Shown piece by piece: positions 45,221 through 54,167 of a stretch of DNA of 64,000 nucleotides (its first letter is position 1; every line of letters begins with the position of its first letter). The position numbers were made by a program, and so were the translations under genes. The notes beneath the pieces were generated by a model. That model searched no databases. It saw only the letters and a list, made by a program, of their open reading frames with translations, and was not told the origin of the DNA. This DNA is from Planctomycetota bacterium. Lineage in GTDB: Bacteria > Planctomycetota > GCA-002687715. The stretch is taken from positions 1 through 64,000 of the forward strand of contig SIAO01000009.1 in assembly GCA_009691765.1 (NCBI GenBank), written 5' to 3'.

Positions 45221-46054
45221 TCACAAGAGTTGACGGATCCGTTCGCGCATACAGCTCAAGTCGATGAACTGGCCACGGCGCGGCGCGAGAGGCTGCGAAC
45301 GCTCGAGCCCGATGAACGCGCGCACCAAAGTCGGCGGCGTGCCCAGAACGCGCAGCCGTTCAGCCGTTGCACGTCGCAGCATGTCCGGAGTGAGCGTCGG
45401 CACTTCACAGCGCACCGCCATGCGATGAAAGCGTCCGTGCAAAGTGCGTTCGTGCACTCTGTATCCGGATGGCCCCATGATGAGCGCGCGATAGCTGTGC
45501 AACGGCCGCGAAGCCGCGTGCTCTTCGATGAGCCGCAGCAGTTCAGGGTGCATGGGAATGATGCGCCAGCCCATGCGCGAGCGCACGACCTGCTGCCGAA
45601 CGGAAATGTCGCGCCCTTCGAGATGACGAATCTCGTTCAGGCGCAGCCCAGCAAGAGCCGTGAGTGCGACAAGCATGCGCTCTTCAGCAACGAGCGGGCT
45701 GTTTTCCGCCAGCAGCAGCGCTGCGGGATCGCCTAACGCAGGGTCTTGCCGGATCCACGCATGGAACATGGCGTAGGCCGACGCACGCCGTCGCTGCGTC
45801 TGCACGGCTAACCCCGCAACATGGTCGGTGTGCTCCGTGCGCGAGATGTGCTCTGCGCAAAGTTTCTCCGGTAGCACATCCACTTGCCCCGCGAGGCGGA
45901 AAACATCGCTGGTGTAGTCCCGCACCGTGAAGCGTGAATAGCCCCGCGTGAGTAACACCCGCGAAAACCGCGCAACCGCGTCGCCCCAACTCTCACCCCG
46001 CGCAGAAACCTGCGCGGGCGCCACTGCCGCCATCGCCACCGCTGCACTCGCCAT
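45221..46054 (-). CDS. Tyrosine recombinase-fold protein with degenerate active site
   Basis: The start is ATG 46054 with GGAGG seven bases upstream; the track's TTG is two codons earlier. The 277-residue chain has an N-terminal SAM-like DNA-binding domain (FSRVLLTRGYSRFTVRDYTS) and a C-terminal integrase-like domain. Arg I is kept in ALAGLRLNEIRHLEG. The beta-hairpin Lys is not evident (VVRSRMGWRIIPM). Box II reads TPDMLRRATAERL, with Asp where His is normal. The LGH His is replaced in FIGLERS, and no Tyr lies in the last 80 residues. It probably binds DNA without strand cleavage, or is decaying. Confidence 0.7.
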   Translation of the reverse strand: MASAAVAMAAVAPAQVSARGESWGDAVARFSRVLLTRGYSRFTVRDYTSDVFRLAGQVDVLPEKLCAEHISRTEHTDHVAGLAVQTQRRRASAYAMFHAWIRQDPALGDPAALLLAENSPLVAEERMLVALTALAGLRLNEIRHLEGRDISVRQQVVRSRMGWRIIPMHPELLRLIEEHAASRPLHSYRALIMGPSGYRVHERTLHGRFHRMAVRCEVPTLTPDMLRRATAERLRVLGTPPTLVRAFIGLERSQPLAPRRGQFIDLSCMRERIRQLL

Positions 46055-46118
46055 GAACAACCCTCCGGTGCAATACCAGAGGGAAGTCCCCGCGCGGTTG
46101 TCCCAAAAAACTGGAAAT

Positions 46119-46622
46119 TCAGCCGAGGCGCTTCAAATTTTCGAGGGCCGGCCGATTCGCAGGGTCCAATTCCACGGCTTGCAACCACTGGTTGCGAGCG
46201 CGAGTCTTGTCTCCATGCTGCAGATACAGCAACCCAAGGTTGTTGTAGGCAGCCGGAGTCGGGCTCAATTCGATGGAGCGCTTCAAGTAGTACTCGGAGT
46301 CCGCTGCGTGACGCGCAATCTGTGCTTGACGGAAATAGGCCTCCGCGTCGCTTCTCGCGCGCTCTTCAGCGCTGATCTGGTTTCCGGGGGCCGGTTCCGG
46401 CTCCTTCAGCCACTCTGCAATGAAGTAACCCGCTACGGCACCAGCGCCTACCCCGATGACCGCTCCCCAAGCCACGGAACCGCCGCTTGCTGCAAGCGCA
46501 CCGATGCCCGCGCCAGCACCAGCGCCCACCAGAACTCCCGTGGTGTTTTCACTGCTCCACGCCGAACAGCCTTGCAGCAACAACAACGCGCCTACAAAAC
46601 CAACAAGCGCAATTCTGGTCAT
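46119..46622 (-). CDS. Lipoprotein with glycine-zipper segment and TPR repeats
   Basis: The start at 46622 (MTRIALVGFVGALLLLQGCS) has GGGGAG upstream and a lipobox LLQGC, so the mature protein is probably lipid-anchored. Residues about 25-65 are Gly/Ala-rich (GVLVGAGAGAGIGALAASGG, VIGVGAGAVAGYFIAEWL), a glycine-zipper membrane segment. Residues about 90-165 carry two TPR units (EYYLKRSIELSPTPAAYNNL, WLQAVELDPANRPALENL). It could oligomerise in the envelope and bind partners. The product is 167 residues. Confidence 0.75.
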   Translation of the reverse strand: MTRIALVGFVGALLLLQGCSAWSSENTTGVLVGAGAGAGIGALAASGGSVAWGAVIGVGAGAVAGYFIAEWLKEPEPAPGNQISAEERARSDAEAYFRQAQIARHAADSEYYLKRSIELSPTPAAYNNLGLLYLQHGDKTRARNQWLQAVELDPANRPALENLKRLG

Positions 46623-46651
46623 GGTTCGCTCCCCTGTGTCCGATCCGGCAT

Positions 46652-47143
46652 TCAAAACACTCGCTTCGGATCCGCGAACGGCTGCGAATGCTGCAACAAG
46701 AAGTACCGCTGTTGCCTCCCTCCGTCCAGCCAGTCAAGGATGGGTCGCTGATAAACCTCGATGCAGCGTTCATTCATAGTGCCACGATCAAGGAACTCGC
46801 ACTGCAGGATCTCCGCGTCTTGGGCTTGCGGCTTGCGGCCAACGGCCCCTTGGGCCCTGTCTACCGTAAAAATGAAAAACCGCGTGCGCTCTTCGCGCAG
46901 ACCCGTACGCATCCCGAAGCGTTCGATCACGAACGCCAGCTCGCGCGGCACAACATCCAGACCGGCCTCTTCTGAGAATTCACGCACCAGCGCGTCGGTA
47001 AGGCTTTCTCCGAGTTCCACACCGCCACCAGGCAAATCCCAACAAGGACGCGCCTCGCCGCCAAGAACCCGTTCGTTCAAAACATGCAGAATTGCTCCAT
47101 CTTCTTCGAGAATCCCAACAACCCCGGTGAAATCTGTCGGCAT
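46652..47143 (-). CDS. Nudix hydrolase
   Basis: The start is more likely Met 47143 (MPTDFTGVVGILEEDGAILH) than the track's 47170. The 163-residue protein has a complete Nudix box GGGVELGESLTDALVREFSEEAGL, fitting GX5EX7REUXEEXGU. The N-terminal strand and DLPGGG are typical. It hydrolyses a nucleoside diphosphate linked to another moiety; substrate cannot be read. It diverges from the radical SAM gene across 93 bases. Confidence 0.88.
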   Translation of the reverse strand: MPTDFTGVVGILEEDGAILHVLNERVLGGEARPCWDLPGGGVELGESLTDALVREFSEEAGLDVVPRELAFVIERFGMRTGLREERTRFFIFTVDRAQGAVGRKPQAQDAEILQCEFLDRGTMNERCIEVYQRPILDWLDGGRQQRYFLLQHSQPFADPKRVF

Positions 47144-47236
47144 GGCACCCCCAATCTTCTGTGCATGCAAGGCCGGTTGCAGTGTATCCTTTGGTATGAT
47201 TCTTCCTGTGGCTGGTCAGGGTTGGGATACAACGGC

Positions 47237-49051
47237 ATGAAAATCCTGCTTTGCAATTGTGACTTCGCACCAGCGTCCTTGGCGCTGTTGAATCTGAAGT
47301 CCTATGCCCTCGCTGACGCGGGACTCAAAGACAAGATCGAAATTCGCATTCTCGGCAGCACACCGCATGAAGACCCGGAAGCCACCATCGGCGCCATCCT
47401 CACTGCAGCGCAGGAATTCAAGCCCGATATCGTAGGCATGAGCCTCTACATCTGGTCGCGCTTCCGGATGTATGAAGCCGCAAAACGCCTGCGTTTCGTG
47501 TTGCCTGCTGAAGCGCGCATCATCTGGGGCGGCCCGGATGTCTCCGATCTCGACTACGCACGCGTCCTGCTGGATGACAATCCCGCCGTCAATGTCATCG
47601 CACGCGATGAAGGCGAACGCACCTTTGCATTGCTGCTGCACCACTATCTCGGGACCGGGAAGCCGTTGGACCAGATCTCCGGCATCACATGGCGCGACGC
47701 CGCGGGCGAACTGCACAACACCGACAAGGTTGCCTACCTCGACAATCTCGATGACATTCCTTCGATTCTCGATTTGCCCGAAGTGGCCAATGTCATCGAC
47801 AAGATCGACGTCTTCGCGCTCGAGACTTTTCGCGGCTGCTACATGGGCTGCGCCTACTGCTATTGGGGCGGCACCACTCGACGGTCTTTCAGCATGCCGC
47901 GCGTGTTCAGCGACCTAGGCCGCGTCCTCGCGCACAAGAACATCAAACGCATCTGGTTCTTCGATTCCATGTTCGGATTCAAGAAGCAGACCGCGAAGGA
48001 CTTGCTGCGCTTCATCGTCGAGAACAAGGCTCCTGACCAAAGCGTCACCTTCTTCCCCAACCTCGACTTCCTCGATGAAGAGCTTTGCCGCTTGATGAAA
48101 GAAGCTGGGGTGTACATCGAGACCGGAATCCAAACCACCAACGATGAGGCCTATGAATCGCTGAATCGCAAGTGGGACAAAAAGTTCCTCGATTCCAAGA
48201 TTCCGTTGCTGCGCAAGTACGGGCTGCACTCCAACAACCAGCAACTCATCCTTGGCTTGCCCGGCGACGGCATTGATGGCTTCCGTGGCAGCGTGGATTA
48301 CGCCTTCCAGACCCATCCAGATTCCATCGTTGTGTTCCCATTCTCGGTGTTGCCAGCAACGGGCTACTGGCAACGTCGCGCAGAGTTCAAGATGGAGTAC
48401 GAAGGCGAATTCCGCATTGTCTACAATTCCACGACCTTCCCACAAGACGCCATGATTCGCGGTGGCTTGATCGCCGTAGGCGTGAAGTGGTTCGAACACG
48501 CACCGGGCTTGGCCATCAAAGTGGTTGAGCTTCTCGGGATCCGCCCTGCCGATTTGTTCGAGAAGATGGGCGAAGATTTCATGAGCGATGTTTGGCACTT
48601 GAAGGACACGCCGCAGACTCGTCCGGAAGTGCGCAAGGCTCTGCTCTGCCAAGCCTTCAAGCCTGAAGACACACGCCACTTGAACGTTGCGCTCCTGCGC
48701 AAAACGCTCAACCGGCACTTCGCCCATCTCGGGCACCAACAGGAACTGGATGCGTTGTTCGAGCACCAGCAGTATCTCAATTCCGATGTGACGTTGGATG
48801 CGCGCGTGTTGCCAGCCGAAGCTGTGGAAGCTGCGCGCGCCGAGTGGACCAATGCGGCGCACGCAGTTGGCCCGCTGCAAGCAACTGTCGACATCTTTGG
48901 CGCAGCCCCCGGCACCATGCCAGATAGTGACCCAATCACTTTTCTCGCGTGGGAAGTCGTGGCACCCAAAGACTTCTTCGGCAAGGACCTACCGCGCTGG
49001 AAAGTGCTTGTGCTCGCACCGGACGACGTGCGCTGCCGCCAACCCGCTTGA
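47237..49051 (+). CDS. B12-binding domain radical SAM protein
   Basis: The start is set at 47237 (MKILLCNCDFAPASLALLNL); the track's upstream 51 codons overlap the Nudix gene. In 604 residues it has an N-terminal cobalamin-binding Rossmann domain (KPDIVGMSLYIWSRFRMYEA, IIWGGPDVSDLDYAR). A radical SAM domain follows with CYMGCAYC (CxxxCxxC) and FFDSMFGFKKQTAKDLLRFI. The C-terminal 150 residues are unrecognised. The DxHxxG cobalamin motif is not evident, so the lower axial ligand may be missing. Members of this class methylate or modify natural products, lipids or RNA; substrate unknown. Confidence 0.82.
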   Translation: MKILLCNCDFAPASLALLNLKSYALADAGLKDKIEIRILGSTPHEDPEATIGAILTAAQEFKPDIVGMSLYIWSRFRMYEAAKRLRFVLPAEARIIWGGPDVSDLDYARVLLDDNPAVNVIARDEGERTFALLLHHYLGTGKPLDQISGITWRDAAGELHNTDKVAYLDNLDDIPSILDLPEVANVIDKIDVFALETFRGCYMGCAYCYWGGTTRRSFSMPRVFSDLGRVLAHKNIKRIWFFDSMFGFKKQTAKDLLRFIVENKAPDQSVTFFPNLDFLDEELCRLMKEAGVYIETGIQTTNDEAYESLNRKWDKKFLDSKIPLLRKYGLHSNNQQLILGLPGDGIDGFRGSVDYAFQTHPDSIVVFPFSVLPATGYWQRRAEFKMEYEGEFRIVYNSTTFPQDAMIRGGLIAVGVKWFEHAPGLAIKVVELLGIRPADLFEKMGEDFMSDVWHLKDTPQTRPEVRKALLCQAFKPEDTRHLNVALLRKTLNRHFAHLGHQQELDALFEHQQYLNSDVTLDARVLPAEAVEAARAEWTNAAHAVGPLQATVDIFGAAPGTMPDSDPITFLAWEVVAPKDFFGKDLPRWKVLVLAPDDVRCRQPA

Positions 49052-49100
49052 GTGCAAAACAGCGTGCGAGCGACGTCGACTCTCCTGAGCTAATCTGCGC

Positions 49101-50690
49101 ATGCCCATGAGAATCCCAGTGCTGCTGTGCCTCCTCTGTCTCTGCTTGCAGGCCCAACCTGCGGACGCTGCTTGGGCCAACACGCGACGCTTGTTGGCAG
49201 AGCAGAAATGGAAAGAAGCGGGCATGGCCCTCGATGCGTGGTGCGTAGAGCATCCACAATCGTGGGAAGGCCTGCGCGACGCCGCAGAAACGTGGATGCG
49301 GCTCCACCGTTTCGATCGTGGCGCCGAACGCTTGCGCCGCGCTGTGCTGCTCAAGCCCGCTGAACCTGGCTTGTTGTTCAACCTTGGCATCTGTTTGCAA
49401 AACCAAGCGCGCTGGGCGGAAGCTATGCCCGTGTGGCGCGAGCTCTTGGCCGTTGCCAGCTCGGATCCCAAGGTGGATTTGCTGCCACAGATTCCGCACT
49501 CACTTGGCATTTGCGCACTACGCCTCGATTTGACGGGCGAAGCGATTGATGCCCTCTCCCGCGCTGTGGACATGGCTCCGGAGAACATGGCGTTTCGCCG
49601 CGAGTATGCAGGCACCCTCTTTGAAGCAGACCGCTTCGATGGCGCTTTGCGCGAGTATCAAACACTGCTCGCACGGCATCCGACCAATCCCGAGTTCCTC
49701 TATCTCGCTGGTCTCGCCGCACTTCGCAGCAGCAAAGACGATCTCGCAGAAAGCCTGCTACGCGATGCTCGCCGCGCCGACTCCAAGGGCGCGAATCCAT
49801 CCGCTAAGCTCGCGCAGCTCTATCAAAGGCAAGACAAACCCGACTTGGCGCACAGCCTCTATCTCGAGGCCCTTGAACGCAATCCGCAGTCCGCCGAAGC
49901 GCTTCATGGCCTGCAACGTATCGCGCAGAGTCGTGGCGACAGCGAAGACGCGCGTGAATACCAGCGCCGTTTCGAAGAAGTGAAACGCTTTGAAGACGAT
50001 GGGTCGGAGCGACTGCGCTCCATCAAGCGCCGTCTGAAAGTGAATCCGCGAGATGCGGAAGCGCTGCTTGAACAAGCCTCGCTACACCTCGTCGAAGGCA
50101 AGTTTGAACGTGCCATGGAAAGCTACGCGCTGCTGCTGTCTTATGAGCCTCGCCACGAAATCGCTGTGCTGAACATGACAGCACTCTTGGCTAGACGCGG
50201 TGAGACCTTCGCAGCGCTGTGCGAATTGGACCGCGTCCTTGAAGGCGATGCCAACAACCCCTTCACCAATCTTGAGCGTGCCCGACTCTTGCTTGGCATG
50301 AAAAAGCCTGGCGATGCCGTCATTGCCGCGCGCAGCGCGTTGGTGCGCATGGACCGCAAAGACACGCGCTTCATCGACCTCGTAGAAATCTTGGGAGAAG
50401 CGGTATTCCAAGCGAAAGACCCCGGCGACGCAGCCGACATCATTGCTGCCGCGTTGCCAGCGGCTCCGGCTGATCGCTGCGCACGCCTCGCACTGCGCAT
50501 GTTGCAACTGAACAGCCTCGGCGGCGATGCCAGCAAGAGCATTGATGCGCTGACGGCGACCGCCGAGCGCGTGAGTGCTGCTGATCCGCTGCGCACTGCG
50601 TTGCTGCAACAACTGGTGCGGTTGCTCGATGCTCGCGGCGACACAGAAGCTGCCGCGCGTTGGCGCGCTTTGCTCGAACCCAAGAAGTGA
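49101..50690 (+). CDS. Secreted TPR-repeat protein
   Basis: A 529-residue protein with a signal peptide (MPMRIPVLLCLLCLCLQAQ; Met3 is an alternative start). It has about ten TPR-like units: ERLRRAVLLKPAEPGLLFNL, DALSRAVDMAPENMAFRREY, REYQTLLARHPTNPEFLYLA, SLYLEALERNPQSAEALHGL and SYALLLSYEPRHEIAVLNMT. Highly charged linkers separate them. It is a periplasmic or outer-membrane scaffold with unknown partners. It lies 49 bases after the radical SAM gene on the same strand. Confidence 0.8.
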   Translation: MPMRIPVLLCLLCLCLQAQPADAAWANTRRLLAEQKWKEAGMALDAWCVEHPQSWEGLRDAAETWMRLHRFDRGAERLRRAVLLKPAEPGLLFNLGICLQNQARWAEAMPVWRELLAVASSDPKVDLLPQIPHSLGICALRLDLTGEAIDALSRAVDMAPENMAFRREYAGTLFEADRFDGALREYQTLLARHPTNPEFLYLAGLAALRSSKDDLAESLLRDARRADSKGANPSAKLAQLYQRQDKPDLAHSLYLEALERNPQSAEALHGLQRIAQSRGDSEDAREYQRRFEEVKRFEDDGSERLRSIKRRLKVNPRDAEALLEQASLHLVEGKFERAMESYALLLSYEPRHEIAVLNMTALLARRGETFAALCELDRVLEGDANNPFTNLERARLLLGMKKPGDAVIAARSALVRMDRKDTRFIDLVEILGEAVFQAKDPGDAADIIAAALPAAPADRCARLALRMLQLNSLGGDASKSIDALTATAERVSAADPLRTALLQQLVRLLDARGDTEAAARWRALLEPKK

Positions 50691-50711
50691 CTGCGCTGAG
50701 AATGCGTCGTG

Positions 50712-52067
50712 TCAACGCCGTGGTTTCAACGCGCGCAGCAAGTCCTTCCATAGAGCAAAGTCCGCTGCGCCGGGCAACAACCCGCGCCATCCGCAGCCAC
50801 CACCAGCACGGAAAATCAACGCCAACACGAGGAGGTGTAGCGCATAACAAGCTGTGCTCGTCCATGCCGCAGCCACGGCGCCTTGTTGTGGAATCAGTAG
50901 AAGGTTCAGCGCCACATTCACGGCCGCAATGCCAAGTCCGATGAGTGTGAGCAGCACCAAGCGGTTCTGCGCCACCAACCACCAAGACAACACGACTGCG
51001 CAGGCCCACATCAAACCACCGGGCAACAGAATCAAGAGCGGCACGCTGCCAATCATGAATCCTTCGCCGTAAACGCCACGCAACAAGGGCCAAGCGAGCA
51101 GCGCCAACAACAGAGTCGGTGGCAGCAGGAGCGCCACCACGCGGCGTGACCCCGACGCAATGCTCGTGGCTAGTGCCACCCTGTCCCCGGCGTGCTGTGC
51201 CAAAGCGGATCCGAGCATCTCCTTCACCGGTTGCACCACGAAACGCCGCAATTGACCGCTCAACGCCGCGGCCAGTGCATAGGGCCCAACCGCGCCAGCT
51301 CCATGGAAATGCCACAGGATCAACTGATCACCGCTCAGGATCACTGCCGCGGCCACCACAGCGCCTTGCACGCGGAGCCCGCCACTGATTTGTGCCCAGA
51401 GCAGCGGGAAGCCAATACCGAAACCCGTGGCGCGGATTCCGGCGTCTCGCATCACGCCTACCAACGCGCACAACGCAGCCGCCACGGACGACAGCGCCCA
51501 TGCTTGCACTGCTCCACGCACGCCGCCGTCGGTGGCCACGGCCAAGAGGATCACAGCCAACAACAACGCACTGTTGCGCGCCAAATGCACAGCGTTGAAA
51601 GCGCGCATGTTGCGCCGACCTTGCAGCACTCCCGCGAGGACACGTGCGAGGATTTCGAAAGGGGCTGCCAGCACCAGCCAGCGCAATGTGAAAACGTCAG
51701 CTCCGTTGGCAGCGGCACGAGGATGCAGAAAGCCAAGCACACCGGTGTCAGCGGTAAACGCTAATTCGAACACCACCCAAATCACACTGCCGAGCAGCAA
51801 CGCCGCCAACAGCGCATTGCCCACGAGACGACCAGCGCAACTCGCATCGCGTGCGAGCAACAGCAACTGCGGCTCTTCGAGGCTCGGATAGAGCAGCATC
51901 AAGAGGGCGAACAGCGAAAGCGCCACATCCACGGAGCCCTTGCCGGCGGGTCCGAGAGTGCGCGCGAGCAACACGCCGCTGACAAACATCAGCAGCAGCC
52001 CCAGCGCTTTGGTGGCAAAGAGCCCTGCCAAAGTGCGCTTCTCTCCTGTCGTACCGCCGGCCAGCAT
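50712..52067 (-). CDS. Polysaccharide/lipid flippase (MOP superfamily, Wzx-like)
   Basis: A 451-residue protein with about 12-14 membrane helices. The N-terminus (LFATKALGLLLMFVSGVLLARTLGPAG) is the characteristic start of the polysaccharide transporter/MurJ-Wzx group. Later segments include GDQLILWHFHGAGAVGPYAL and LPGGLMWACAVVLSWWLVAQ. It likely moves a lipid-linked saccharide across the cytoplasmic membrane. No glycosyltransferases are adjacent. It diverges from the 52115 gene by 47 bases. Confidence 0.85.
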   Translation of the reverse strand: MLAGGTTGEKRTLAGLFATKALGLLLMFVSGVLLARTLGPAGKGSVDVALSLFALLMLLYPSLEEPQLLLLARDASCAGRLVGNALLAALLLGSVIWVVFELAFTADTGVLGFLHPRAAANGADVFTLRWLVLAAPFEILARVLAGVLQGRRNMRAFNAVHLARNSALLLAVILLAVATDGGVRGAVQAWALSSVAAALCALVGVMRDAGIRATGFGIGFPLLWAQISGGLRVQGAVVAAAVILSGDQLILWHFHGAGAVGPYALAAALSGQLRRFVVQPVKEMLGSALAQHAGDRVALATSIASGSRRVVALLLPPTLLLALLAWPLLRGVYGEGFMIGSVPLLILLPGGLMWACAVVLSWWLVAQNRLVLLTLIGLGIAAVNVALNLLLIPQQGAVAAAWTSTACYALHLLVLALIFRAGGGCGWRGLLPGAADFALWKDLLRALKPRR

Positions 52068-52114
52068 GGTGCGGCGGATCGTAAGGACGCGGCTGTGCAG
52101 GGTAAAGTGAGCCC

Positions 52115-52846
52115 GTGATTGCTCCCGCGGGATTCTTGCTCAACAAAGTACGCCTGCTCGGATGGCTGGCGGTCACTATCGTGGCGCTCTTGTTCGCGTG
52201 GACGCTGATCGAAGATCGGCTTGAAAAAGCGGAATTGCGCGCGCAGATCGCAGACTTGCGTTCACGTGTCGCGCGCCTGACCGCCGAGACACGACGCGCT
52301 CGGGTGTTGGTCGAGAGCATCAAAACGGATGCAGCCGGCATCAACCACACAGTCCTGCTGTGGGCCGAAACGGACGAAGCCGGGAAGCTGCTGCCCGGCG
52401 ACACTCTGCGCCGCCTGCAAGTGCGCGGCTCCGATGTGCATTTTGATTCGCGCCAGATCATCTTCTCGTCGGAAGACACTGCGGCGGGCGATCCGCTACG
52501 TGGACGCGCCCTCACGCTGTTCACGCGCATCTGGGGCGATCAGCAATCACCGGAGTCTGGAGCAGCGCTTGAAGTTGGAGATGCCAGCAACCCTGTGCCG
52601 GCGCGATTCAGAAGCGGTAGTGCCTCGCTACGCGATGCCGAAGATCGTCTGTGGCGCCGCTTTCAGAGTTACTGCACCGACCAAGCCGCCGCCGAAGAAG
52701 ATGGAGTGCGCACGGCACAAGGCACGGCCGTGCACAAAACGCTGCTCGCTGGGCGTGAATACCGCATCAGCGTGAGCGCTCCGGGGCAAGTGCTGCTCGA
52801 TGGCCCGTTTGATCCAGACCCTTTCGTTTTCCGTCCTGGCCACTGA
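52115..52846 (+). CDS. Single-pass membrane protein with coiled coil, unknown function
   Basis: A 243-residue protein starting at GTG. One membrane helix (LLGWLAVTIVALLFAWTLI) is followed by a coiled coil (LEKAELRAQIADLRSRVARL) and a beta-rich extracytoplasmic domain of about 150 residues. That domain contains LRRLQVRGSDVHFDSRQIIF and ends YRISVSAPGQVLLDGPFDPD. I recognise no family. It is bicistronic in appearance with the flippase on the opposite strand, so an envelope role is plausible but unproven. Confidence 0.65.
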   Translation: MIAPAGFLLNKVRLLGWLAVTIVALLFAWTLIEDRLEKAELRAQIADLRSRVARLTAETRRARVLVESIKTDAAGINHTVLLWAETDEAGKLLPGDTLRRLQVRGSDVHFDSRQIIFSSEDTAAGDPLRGRALTLFTRIWGDQQSPESGAALEVGDASNPVPARFRSGSASLRDAEDRLWRRFQSYCTDQAAAEEDGVRTAQGTAVHKTLLAGREYRISVSAPGQVLLDGPFDPDPFVFRPGH

Positions 52847-52984
52847 AGCGAAAGGCGCATTGCGGCGCGGCATTGGATTGTGCCGATTCAATCGCAACCT
52901 CGATCCGGCCGAAAGTGACCTCTGGGCGCCGCTGACCTTCTGCGATCACGCAAGAACAGTCGCCTTGGAAGGGTTCGCAGCATC

Positions 52985-53977
52985 ATGCACCGCAATCTGC
53001 TCAGCTTCGTAGTGGCCGCCCTAATCTCGGGCGCTCTCGACGCGCAACAATTCACTTTGAGCGCCTCGCCGCTGATGATTGGCCAGCCCTTCGGCGTGCA
53101 ACTTTCGGGTGGCGGCGCAAACGCACCGCTGCATTTGCTGTTGGATCAATCACCAGGGCCCATTCAGGTTGCAAGTCTTGGCAGCGTGCAACTCGGATTC
53201 ACGCCAGCGCTCTACGCCATCACTTGGCTGTCGCTCGACAATCTTGGTGGCTTGAGCTTCACATCTTCCGTGCATGCCGACCCGGCCTACACGGGCAACA
53301 TGGTCTATGCACAAGCTGCCAGCCTCTCGCCCACCGCACCTGGTGGCGCAGTGTTGTCCAATCCACTGGCGCAAGGATTTCATCCTGCTCCTTGCGGTGC
53401 CGGCGCGCTCACCGCCTTGAACTTGGGCGAAGACTCGGCTGAAGTCGTCGCACTACCGTTCGCGTTCCCTTTCTATGGGCAAATCTGGACGCAAGTTGGC
53501 ATCAGCAGCAATGGGCTGCTCACCTTTGGCGGCATCAGCATTGATCCCACGGAACAAGTGGGTGATTTCATTTCTGGGCTGCCCAAAGTCGCTGTGCTCT
53601 GGGACGACCTCTCGCCCCAAGTGCAGGGCAGCGTCAGCGTGTGCGCCACGAGCAACGCATTCCAAGTTTCATGGACCGGCGTGCCGCAGTTCTATCTGCC
53701 CGACAACAACAACGCAGTGGTGACGCTCTATCCGAGCGGTGCCATTTCCATGACATGGCCTGGCATTGAACTTGCTGATTCCCTCGTGGGCATCGCGCCT
53801 GGCTCGCTGCAAGGCGCGCTGAGCGTGGCCAATTTCTCGGGCGCCGCCGCTTACGGCAACAGCAATGGATCCGGCCCGCTCTTCGAGAGCTTCTTGCCCT
53901 GCTGCAATCCTTTCGACCTGCACAACCGGCGCGTGAGCTTCGTACGCCAAGGTGCGGGCTACCGCTGGGTGCGCTGA
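52985..53977 (+). CDS. Secreted beta-rich protein, paralogue of the gene at 54168
   Basis: A 330-residue protein with a signal peptide (MHRNLLSFVVAALISGALDA) and GGAAGGG-type RBS. The first 130 residues form a module starting FTLSASPLMIGQPFGVQLSG. The second half has FPFYGQIWTQVGISSNGLLT and VAVLWDDLSPQVQGSVSVC, reminiscent of NIDO/nidogen-like or FAS1-independent surface domains (FPFYG...ISSNG...FGG). It shares this layout with the downstream gene. Not an enzyme by any visible motif; probably a surface protein. Confidence 0.7.
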   Translation: MHRNLLSFVVAALISGALDAQQFTLSASPLMIGQPFGVQLSGGGANAPLHLLLDQSPGPIQVASLGSVQLGFTPALYAITWLSLDNLGGLSFTSSVHADPAYTGNMVYAQAASLSPTAPGGAVLSNPLAQGFHPAPCGAGALTALNLGEDSAEVVALPFAFPFYGQIWTQVGISSNGLLTFGGISIDPTEQVGDFISGLPKVAVLWDDLSPQVQGSVSVCATSNAFQVSWTGVPQFYLPDNNNAVVTLYPSGAISMTWPGIELADSLVGIAPGSLQGALSVANFSGAAAYGNSNGSGPLFESFLPCCNPFDLHNRRVSFVRQGAGYRWVR

Positions 53978-54167
53978 CACTTCCGCTTTTTGTCCATGCA
54001 CCGCGTTGAACAAAAACACGCGTCGCCGCGCACCTTCCACAAAATCGTGTTCTAAAGACACACCGCATCCGCGCCGATAAAAGCTCCGGTTTGAAGGACT
54101 GACACACACTTCGGTGCAGCGCCATGCTGCACCGCACACACACCCACAATTATGTGAAGGAGTTCCG

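Noticed and set aside
53634-54149. Minus-strand ORFs over the first secreted paralogue (171 and 194 codons)
   Set aside because: They overlap a gene with a signal peptide and an RBS on the other strand and show no family features.
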